Origin: Bacilli bacterium | Lineage (GTDB): Bacteria; Bacillota_I; Bacilli_A; RF39; UBA660 | NCBI GenBank assembly: GCA_900751815.1 | Contig: CAADST010000163.1 | Span: 1 to 6,191 of the forward strand | Length of the DNA stretch: 6,191 bases | Direction of reading: 5' to 3' | Made by a program: the position numbers and the translations under genes | Shown here: positions 1 to 5,342 of the stretch, in pieces | How the letters are laid out: every line of letters starts with the position of its first letter | Position numbering within the stretch: the first letter of the stretch is position 1 | The notes under the pieces: generated by a model | What the model was told of the DNA's origin: nothing | The model's database searches: none | Seen by the model: the letters and a program-made list of their open reading frames with translations, nothing else

Positions 1-1853
1 AAACCACCACCGCTGCGACCACCGCCGCCAAAACCTCCGCCCCCAGAGAAGCCGCCACCAAAGCCGCCACCAGAGCTCATTGAAGACGAAGCATTAGCTC
101 TATTAATTGATACTTGACTAGAATTAATTGCAGAATGCATTGATGAAGATATAATACTAGCCATATGCATATTATGAATATGAGTAAACATAATATAATC
201 AGCTGAATCAACATTATCAAATTCTGTAATTTTAACATTCATCGCTTTTTCTACTTTATCAGCAAGTCCAAAGACTGTAGCATAAACTAAATATCTTTCC
301 CATAAAGCAATTTCTGGTAATTCTTTAATACTAAAATTACCAAAATCATTTAAGAAATTTTTAAATGCTTTCCATTTGGTGTAATGTTCAATACCTTTTT
401 TAGTTTTCTTAGTACAAGCAATAGCATAAATCATAAAGATTATAGCAAAGAATATTGTAAGAATACCAAAAAACATTTCAATATTATTACTTGATATAAA
501 TGTTAATAAAATTATTGAATAAATTAATAATACAAAAGGTATCCATACATAATTTCTTTTCTTTTCAAAGAAATTTTGGCTTTTCCCATCAATTATTACT
601 TTATTTTTCCAATTAGTATAACTACTCATGAAATCTCTACATGTTGTTGCATTACTTGCATATTTCTTCAAAGCCATTGTAGTAAAAGTATTACCATTAC
701 CAACAGTTGTAAACAAAAAATCAACTAATGAATTTTCTGCATCATTTAAATTATCCCGATTAAGTAATGTAAATGTATAACTGTCTTTCTTATCAGGTAT
801 TGCTTCTGCTTTAATATTTTTCTTATATATTAAATTCATTACACTCGCACTCAAGGCGTTTTCGGTAACATTATGATTCATTAAATAATCGACAACTTCA
901 ACATTATAATCATCAATAAAATCGCGATTATATTTATGATTAAAATCCGATTTTAATTCTTTATCATATTTTAAATATACATAGACAAAACCAATAACTA
1001 ACAAAATATAAAACCCAATTGTTCCAAAAAGAGCAATATTCCATTTGGTTTGTACTTCTCTTCTTAAAGCATTAGTTTCACTCGCAATTTCTGTTTCTTC
1101 CGTAATTATATCATCTAATGTTTCATCACTATGTTTGCTAATTAAATTTGTATTGACTAGAGAATCATCAAAAGTAATGCGCATATCTAAAATACCATAT
1201 GCCTCTAATTTATCAATACTTGCTATAACGATATTATTAGTATTAGAATTATAATCATGAACTTCTCCCGATAATGGTCCATGCGCCCAAAAACGGAAAT
1301 ACTCACTATTGTCTACCCCCGGCAAAACAACGCGTACATTTAGATCATTTATTTCATCTTGCAACTCTCCACTAAAGAAATTCCAATAAAATTCCGCAAA
1401 ACCATTATGCAAAATGATTGCATCTTCTAAAGTATAACTTACTTTAAAAGCTATTTTTTCATTATTAATAGGATAATACATCCGAATACTTACACCATTA
1501 TAAGTATTATCTACTGTATATTTTTGAGAATCACCAATATTAGCAAAACTCACTAAAGTAAAGTCAGTAAAGTTTTCTTCAAAAGTATCAAAAGAAATAC
1601 TATCAATATTAGCACCAGCTACAGAAACATTACTAATAGCACTAGCGGAAACAGTACTATTAGAACTTGATGTACTTAAATTTAGTTCATAACCGTTCAT
1701 CGTTCCATCAACTAAAAATATTTCTTCAACTGATACATCCCCATTTTCTAAAACTTCAGCATTAATATAATACCCTTCTATATCATAACTAACCGCCAAA
1801 GAAATTGTTGGGAATAATAAAAATAAAAACAAACTATATATAATCTTTTTCAA
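1..1853 (-). CDS. DUF2207 family membrane protein (YciQ-like), 3' end cut by window edge
   Basis: This frame is open from 1853 to the window edge, giving 617 residues with no stop. The start is a TTG at 1853-1851, chosen because GAGGG (1865-1861) lies 7 bases upstream; the nearby GTG runs straight into a stop. Residues 1-20 (MKKIIYSLFLFLLFPTISLA) are a clear signal peptide. An extracytoplasmic beta-rich domain follows (about 21-265). There are membrane segments at about 271-294, 435-453 and 459-479. Positive charges after the first and third predict that residues 295-434 and the tail are cytoplasmic. The motif LWERYLVYATVFGLADKV (517-534) is the family hallmark, followed by a His/Met-rich patch (555-573) and a Ser then Gly-rich tail (from 589), as is usual for DUF2207. 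The molecular function of the family is unknown. It lies 34 bases downstream of lemA, a common pairing that suggests a shared envelope role. Family assignment is firm; function is not. Confidence 0.93.
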   Translation of the reverse strand, partial: MKKIIYSLFLFLLFPTISLAVSYDIEGYYINAEVLENGDVSVEEIFLVDGTMNGYELNLSTSSSNSTVSASAISNVSVAGANIDSISFDTFEENFTDFTLVSFANIGDSQKYTVDNTYNGVSIRMYYPINNEKIAFKVSYTLEDAIILHNGFAEFYWNFFSGELQDEINDLNVRVVLPGVDNSEYFRFWAHGPLSGEVHDYNSNTNNIVIASIDKLEAYGILDMRITFDDSLVNTNLISKHSDETLDDIITEETEIASETNALRREVQTKWNIALFGTIGFYILLVIGFVYVYLKYDKELKSDFNHKYNRDFIDDYNVEVVDYLMNHNVTENALSASVMNLIYKKNIKAEAIPDKKDSYTFTLLNRDNLNDAENSLVDFLFTTVGNGNTFTTMALKKYASNATTCRDFMSSYTNWKNKVIIDGKSQNFFEKKRNYVWIPFVLLIYSIILLTFISSNNIEMFFGILTIFFAIIFMIYAIACTKKTKKGIEHYTKWKAFKNFLNDFGNFSIKELPEIALWERYLVYATVFGLADKVEKAMNVKITEFDNVDSADYIMFTHIHNMHMASIISSSMHSAINSSQVSINRANASSSMSSGGGFGGGFSGGGGFGGGGRSGGG

Positions 1854-1860
1854 AATCTCA

Positions 1861-1865
1861 CCCTC
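1861..1865 (-). promoter_or_regulatory. Ribosome binding site of the DUF2207 gene
   Basis: On the minus strand this reads GAGGG, 7 bases before the TTG at 1853-1851. It decides the unusual TTG start, because no ATG lies near the signal peptide. It sits only a few bases downstream of the hairpin that follows lemA. Confidence 0.75.
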
Positions 1866-1889
1866 TTAAAAAAAGGCTTCACAGCCTTT
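1865..1889 (-). terminator. Small intrinsic terminator or attenuator between lemA and the DUF2207 gene
   Basis: On the minus strand the stem AAAGGCT (1889-1883), loop GTGA (1882-1879) and AGCCTTT (1878-1872) form a perfect 7-bp hairpin. It continues into a T tract (TTTT, 1871-1868) after the last three stem T residues. The first stem arm overlaps the lemA stop codon (1890-1888). The stem is short with three G:C pairs, so termination is probably partial. A ribosome finishing lemA would cover the stem and could favour read-through into the DUF2207 gene. Confidence 0.6.
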
Positions 1890-2436
1890 AAAATTTAACT
1901 TGAACATTTTCTCTTTCAGCTTCATTAGCTTCAAAGAAAGTTTCTTTTTTAAATTTAAATATGCTAGCAATAATATTACTTGGTACCATTTCAACTTTAT
2001 TATTGTAAAGTAAGACTGTATCATTGTAAAATTGTCTAGCACTAGCAATTTTACTTTCTGTTTCAGTTAATTCTTGTTGCAAATGTTGGAAATTTGTATT
2101 TGCTTTTAAATCTGGATAAGATTCAGTTAAAGCAAATAATTTTGATATTGCTTTTTCAAGATCTCCATCAGCTTTCATTTGTGCTTCAGGTGTTGTAGCT
2201 GAAACATAAGTATTTCTTGCTTGAATTACTGCTTCTAAAGTTTCAGATTCATGTTTAGCATAACCCTTAACAGTTTCTACTAAATTAGGGATTAAATCAA
2301 ATCTTCTTTTTAATTGAACATCGATTTGAGCCCATTGATCTTTAACTCGGTTTCGCAAATCTACTAGTTTATTATAAGTTGCAAATGCCCAAGCAATAAT
2401 TAAAACAACTATTACTATTATAATAATCCACCACAT
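1888..2436 (-). CDS. lemA: LemA family membrane-anchored protein
   Basis: This is a 182-residue protein of typical LemA length. Residues 2-20 are one hydrophobic N-terminal anchor (WWIIIIVIVVLIIAWAFAT), with no signal cleavage site evident. The rest is a helical LemA domain. Its recognisable blocks are YNKLVDLRNRVKDQWAQIDV (21-40), RRFDLIPNLVETVKGYAKHE (44-63), an Asn-Thr turn after AVIQ, and the C-terminal FYNDTVLLYNNKVEMVPSN block ending in a ...NVQVKF tail. The ATG at 2436-2434 is backed by an AGGAGG at 2450-2445. The family's biochemical role is unsettled; members are envelope proteins often encoded beside DUF2207/YciQ or TPM-domain proteins, as here. It sits 70 bases after priA, with a candidate promoter in that gap, so it may be transcribed with priA, alone, or both. 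Confidence 0.95.
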   Translation of the reverse strand: MWWIIIIVIVVLIIAWAFATYNKLVDLRNRVKDQWAQIDVQLKRRFDLIPNLVETVKGYAKHESETLEAVIQARNTYVSATTPEAQMKADGDLEKAISKLFALTESYPDLKANTNFQHLQQELTETESKIASARQFYNDTVLLYNNKVEMVPSNIIASIFKFKKETFFEANEAERENVQVKF

Positions 2437-2444
2437 AATTTCAT

Positions 2445-2484
2445 CCTCCTAATATAATTTTATCATATTTTTATAATTAATAAA
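2445..2484 (-). promoter_or_regulatory. Candidate lemA promoter with consensus ribosome binding site
   Basis: The gap between priA and lemA holds an extended -10 (TGATAAAAT, 2465-2457) on the minus strand. A weak -35 candidate (TTTATT, 2484-2479) lies 16 bases upstream of the hexamer. It is followed by AGGAGG (2450-2445) 8 bases before the lemA ATG. The ribosome site is convincing. The promoter is only a candidate, because such motifs occur by chance in AT-rich DNA and the -35 is poor. Confidence 0.45.
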
Positions 2485-2506
2485 ACACATTTTTAATAAA
2501 TGGCTG

Positions 2507-4681
2507 TTAAATCCGTAAAGGATTAAAATCTATTTCTAAATAACTATCTTTAATACCTGTAAATATATTATCAAGTTCTCTTAAAGTATTCATAAGTTTA
2601 TCATCAAACTTATATTTAATAATTATCTGCATCCGGTATTCATTATTAAATTTAAGTATTGCTGCGGTAGTTGGTCCTAAAACTAAAGTATCTTTACTTA
2701 AATTTTTAGTTAAATAATATTTAGCTTTTTTAGCATTTTCTAAAGTTTTTTCATAATCTTTACCAATTATTTTTAAACCTACCATAAAGTAATATGGTGG
2801 ATACTTTAAATTTTTACGAAACTGCATTTCTCCAAGATAAAACTTATCATAATTATTTTCTTTAACACAATTTAGGCAAAAATTATCCGGATTAAATGTT
2901 TGAATTATAACTTCACCTGGAATATCACTTCTGCCTGCTCTACCTGCAACTTGGCTTAATAGTGAATAAGTATTTTCACTACTCCTATAATCTGGCAAAT
3001 TTAAAGTGGTATCGGCATTTATTACCCCAACTAAAGACACTTTAGGAAAATCAAGCCCCTTACTAATCATTTGTGTTCCAAGTAACAAATCATATTTATA
3101 TTCTTTAAAATCATTAATTATTTTTTCATGAGCCCCTTTATTTCTGGTAGTATCTTGATCCATCCTTACAACTCTAATCCCTGGATACATACTATTTATT
3201 GTCTCTTCTAATTTTTCAGTACCCAACCCATAATAATTTAGACCATCTTCACCACAATTTGGACAAACTTCATCCCTTTTTTTCTGATATCCACAATAAT
3301 GACATATCAAATTATTGGTTGATTTATGATAAGTTAGGGTAATATCACAATTAGGACACTTATATGTATAGCCACAGTTACTACAAGTTATGAATGTTGA
3401 AAAACCTCTTCTATTTAGTAAAAGTATTATTTGTTCATGCTTTTCTAACCTATCTTTAATTTTTTCTTGTAATACTTCACTAAAAATAGTGTTTCTTTTT
3501 TTCATTTCTTCTTCCATATCTACTAAATATACATTGGGAAGTTTAGCAGTGCCTATTCTTTTGGTAAGGCGAAGTAATTTATATACCCCTTTATCAGCTC
3601 TAGCTTTACTTTCTAAAGAAGGTGTAGCACTACCTAATATAACAGGAATATTATTATATTTTCCCCGGTATATAGCTATATCTCTAGCATGATATCTGGG
3701 ATTATTATCTTGTTTATAGCTACCACTATCTTCTTCATCAATTATAATAACTCCCAAATTTTTAAGAGGAACAAACACAGCACTACGAGTACCTACAACA
3801 ACATGGACTTCACCACGAAGTATCTTTAAGTATTCATCATACTTTTCTCCTTCAGAAAGTGATGAGTGAAATATGGCAACATCTCCCCCGAATGCCTCAT
3901 AAAATCTTTTGGCAATCTGCGTAGTTAGGCCAATCTCTGGAACTAACATAATCGCAGTTTTACCACTATTTATAACACTTTCAATCCATTTAATATAAAC
4001 TTCAGTTTTACCACTACCAGTAATACCATAAAGTAAATAAGTATCATGTTTAGAAAAATCAACACTATTAAAAACACTTTCTTGTTCTTTAGTTAGTTCT
4101 TTTTTAACTAAAGAAGTATTATCTATATTAATACGATATTTACTAACACGCTCTATTTCTATTAAACCTTCATCTTTTAAAATTTTAAGTATATTACTAC
4201 TAATTTCTTTTTTATTTAATTTACCACTTTTTAATTTATTTAATACTTCTATTTGTTTTTTTCTATTTTTATACTTATTTATATAATCATCAGCTTTATT
4301 TATATCTTTAATAGTAACAAATTCATCATATATATTATAATTATGTTTTTGAATTTTTATCTTTAAACTACTAGGTAACATAGTTTGATAGGCAGTTATT
4401 AAATTACATAAAGTAATACTAGATAAATACTCACCAACATCCATTAATTCTTTATTTAATACAAGTTCTTCATTATCTATTCTAATAATTTCTTTTAATT
4501 CATAATCAGTATCATTAGTATCCTTTAATTCCATAACAAAACCAAATACTTCTTTTGTTCCAAAGGGTACATATACTTTCATTCCTACTTTAATTACATC
4601 TTGTAACTTTTCAGGAACTTTATAAATAAACATCTTATTTAAAGATTTAACTGGATATTCTATTATTACATTTGCATACAT
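2507..4681 (-). CDS. priA: Primosomal protein N' (replication restart helicase PriA)
   Basis: This complete 724-residue protein is close to the E. coli PriA length. PriA binds forked DNA left by a stalled or broken replication fork, unwinds 3' to 5', and directs reloading of the replicative helicase. The N-terminal 3'-DNA-binding domain is at about 1-105 (with VYVPFG at 36-41), followed by a winged-helix region (about 110-190). Helicase lobe 1 has Walker A GITGSGKTE (219-227), motif II DEED (315-318) followed by SYKQ, and GSATPSLES (350-358). Two four-Cys zinc knuckles are formed by C433, C436, C442, C445, C460, C463, C473 and C476. Lobe 2 has GLGTEK (485-490), GTQMISKGLDFPKV (535-548) and QVAGRAGR (577-584). 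Motif II has Asp where the usual PriA sequence DEEH has His. The ATG at 4681-4679 follows a terminator and has no evident Shine-Dalgarno. lemA and the DUF2207 gene lie downstream on the same strand. Confidence 0.98.
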   Translation of the reverse strand: MYANVIIEYPVKSLNKMFIYKVPEKLQDVIKVGMKVYVPFGTKEVFGFVMELKDTNDTDYELKEIIRIDNEELVLNKELMDVGEYLSSITLCNLITAYQTMLPSSLKIKIQKHNYNIYDEFVTIKDINKADDYINKYKNRKKQIEVLNKLKSGKLNKKEISSNILKILKDEGLIEIERVSKYRINIDNTSLVKKELTKEQESVFNSVDFSKHDTYLLYGITGSGKTEVYIKWIESVINSGKTAIMLVPEIGLTTQIAKRFYEAFGGDVAIFHSSLSEGEKYDEYLKILRGEVHVVVGTRSAVFVPLKNLGVIIIDEEDSGSYKQDNNPRYHARDIAIYRGKYNNIPVILGSATPSLESKARADKGVYKLLRLTKRIGTAKLPNVYLVDMEEEMKKRNTIFSEVLQEKIKDRLEKHEQIILLLNRRGFSTFITCSNCGYTYKCPNCDITLTYHKSTNNLICHYCGYQKKRDEVCPNCGEDGLNYYGLGTEKLEETINSMYPGIRVVRMDQDTTRNKGAHEKIINDFKEYKYDLLLGTQMISKGLDFPKVSLVGVINADTTLNLPDYRSSENTYSLLSQVAGRAGRSDIPGEVIIQTFNPDNFCLNCVKENNYDKFYLGEMQFRKNLKYPPYYFMVGLKIIGKDYEKTLENAKKAKYYLTKNLSKDTLVLGPTTAAILKFNNEYRMQIIIKYKFDDKLMNTLRELDNIFTGIKDSYLEIDFNPLRI

Positions 4682-4687
4682 AACTTA

Positions 4688-4715
4688 ATTTTAGCACATT
4701 TATCTAAAAATACAA
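4688..4715 (-). promoter_or_regulatory. Candidate priA promoter, possibly giving a leaderless mRNA
   Basis: On the minus strand an extended -10 (TGCTAAAAT, 4696-4688) ends 6 bases before the priA ATG. A weak -35 (TTGTAT, 4715-4710) lies 16 bases upstream of the hexamer. Transcription would start at or within a base or two of the ATG. No AGGAGG-like sequence precedes that ATG, whereas lemA and the DUF2207 gene both have one. These two facts fit leaderless translation, but the site is predicted only by motif and position. Confidence 0.4.
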
Positions 4716-4721
4716 TAGAAC

Positions 4722-4761
4722 AAATAAAGAAAAAGACTAAATTACAAGCAATTTAGCCTTT
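4722..4761 (-). terminator. Intrinsic terminator ending the surface-protein transcription unit
   Basis: On the minus strand AAAGGCTAAATT (4761-4750), loop GCTTGT (4749-4744) and AATTTAGTCTTT (4743-4732) form a 12-bp stem with one G:T pair. A T-rich tail (TTCTTTATTT) follows. It lies just after the stop codon of the orphan C-terminal module and before the priA promoter. In the plus direction the hairpin is not followed by a T run. So the orphan module would still be within the surface gene's transcript. Confidence 0.85.
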
Positions 4762-4764
4762 AAA

Positions 4765-4956
4765 TCAATTTATGCGTATTGGGTCAGATTGAGTTCCAGA
4801 TCCGCTGACATAAGTAGTTGATGAGATTAGGTAAAAGCAGGGCCGCACCGCATTCGCAGTATCCACGAGGTTGAGGTAGTCGAAGACGATATTTGACGAA
4901 ATCACACCGAACGCAAAGTCGGAATTGTCCGAATTGCGAGAAATTTTATCACAAGA
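4765..4956 (-). pseudogene. Orphan C-terminal module, a headless paralogue of the neighbouring surface protein's tail
   Basis: On the minus strand this open stretch encodes 63 residues plus a TGA stop (4767-4765). It is bounded upstream by an in-frame TAA at 4959-4957 and has no plausible start or ribosome site. The residues run from SCDKISRNS through NAVRPCFYL to GSGTQSDPIRIN. They match the last 59 residues of the adjacent surface protein (ISRNS..., AVRPVFYL, GSGTAADPVRIN) from the ISRN motif to the stop, with one extra codon. Nothing like the upstream Fn3 or Tyr-rich modules precedes it. GC is about 46% over 4765-4944, well above the surrounding genes. It could be a silent donor cassette for the expressed tail, the remnant of a tandem gene copy, or the 3' end left behind when a new tail was acquired. 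The homology is clear; the role is inferred. Confidence 0.8.
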
Positions 4957-5021
4957 TTACCCAAATATAGTATTATTATCAGCTATACCAGCGGATGTTG
5001 ATAACTTTGAAAATGCCAAAC

Positions 5022-5054
5022 CTGAGCGCCTGCAACTGCACTGCAGCCGCTCAG
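5022..5054. repeat. GC-rich inverted repeat (hairpin) in the spacer
   Basis: The arms CTGAGCG...CGCTCAG (7 bp) and, inside them after one C:C mismatch, CTGCA...TGCAG (5 bp) enclose a 7-base loop (ACTGCAC). There is no adjacent T run on either strand, so it does not look like an intrinsic terminator. It is symmetrical enough to extrude as a cruciform or to fold in single-stranded DNA or RNA. Confidence 0.75.
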
Positions 5055-5121
5055 ACATTCCTGTAGCACAGTTCTTCACTGCTGGATTATTTTTTCTTCC
5101 AATTGCTAAAAATTCACCCCG

Positions 5122-5151
5122 CTCGCCTGGACCGCAAGGGCCCTAGACGAG
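5122..5151. repeat. GC-rich inverted repeat just after the surface-protein stop codon
   Basis: On the minus strand CTCGTCT pairs with AGGCGAG (7 bp with one G:T). After a bulged A, GGGCC pairs with GGTCC (5 bp with one G:T) around the loop CTTGC. It begins 14 bases after the TGA of the surface gene. A run of five T residues lies 9 bases beyond it in the direction of transcription, too far for a textbook terminator. It may be a weak terminator, an mRNA 3' stabiliser, or a structure that marks the end of an exchangeable module. Confidence 0.65.
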
Positions 5152-5165
5152 CATTTGTCCTACCT

Positions 5166-5342
5166 TCAGTTTATCCTAACGGGATCAGCGGCTGTGCCGC
5201 TTCCCCGATTATAGGTTATCGATGAGTTTAGATAAAAGACTGGCCGGACCGCAAAGAGGTTCATGTACACATAGTTGCGGCCGAGGTCACCAGCATCGCC
5301 CACCCTAAAGGCACGATCGGAAGCACTCGAGTTGCGAGAAAT
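5166..5342 (-). repeat. Expressed copy of the exchangeable C-terminal module
   Basis: This is the last 59 codons of the surface protein, counting the stop, homologous to 4765-4944. The shared 5' edge is strongest: plus-strand 5328-5345 and 4930-4947 agree at 16 of 18 bases around TTGCGAGAAAT. In the final 28 codons 20 amino acids are identical between the copies. The central part (about codons 3 to 27 after ISR) varies most, as expected for the ligand-facing loop of a C-type-lectin-like fold. Hand-counted GC is 52%, against 25-30% in sampled parts of the same gene upstream. Confidence 0.75.

Larger units (their letters stand above)
4957..5165. other. Unassigned spacer between the two C-terminal modules, with hairpins and frames open on both strands
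   Basis: The stretch has no recognisable gene. Two frames stay open across most of it. On the plus strand one runs LREILSQDYPNIVLLSAIPA and on to a TAG after SPGPQGP (near 5146), starting inside the antisense of the orphan module. On the minus strand one runs from about 5143 (GPCGPGERGEF...) to ...SAGIADNNTIFG at the TAA (4959-4957), in the same frame as the orphan module. Neither has a convincing start or ribosome site and I recognise neither product. Base composition changes from AT-rich (4957-5020) to markedly GC-richer (5022-5160), suggesting that it too is patchwork. It may be a decayed mobile or repetitive element. Confidence 0.5.

Noticed and set aside
1..60. GC-rich repetitive start of the window as a separate repeat element
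   Set aside because: It is simply the Gly-codon run of the DUF2207 protein's C-terminal tail.
1045..1254. A 69-codon plus-strand frame
   Set aside because: It is antisense to the DUF2207 extracytoplasmic domain, with no support of its own.
1866..2048. A 60-codon minus-strand frame overlapping the end of lemA
   Set aside because: It is out of frame with lemA, which has clear family motifs across the same bases.
3390..3692. A 100-codon plus-strand frame inside priA
   Set aside because: It lies antisense to the conserved PriA zinc-knuckle and helicase region, with no domain or ribosome site of its own.
4765..4944. The orphan module as the template repeat of a diversity-generating retroelement with 5166-5342 as its variable repeat
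   Set aside because: The two differ by one codon in length and at many positions where neither copy has adenine, including synonymous third bases, so adenine-specific copying from one to the other does not explain them.
5126..5140. A third, truncated copy of the module, from a shared 9-base GGACCGCAA (also at 5246-5254)
   Set aside because: Nine bases could match by chance at this scale, and translation around it lacks the RPxFYL motif and stops soon after.
5173..5225. An integron attC-like site around the AGCGGC-TGT-GCCGCT hairpin (5187-5201)
   Set aside because: The flanking bases do not match the RYYYAAC and GTTRRRY core sites, and the hairpin lies in coding sequence for the conserved GSGTAADP end of the protein.
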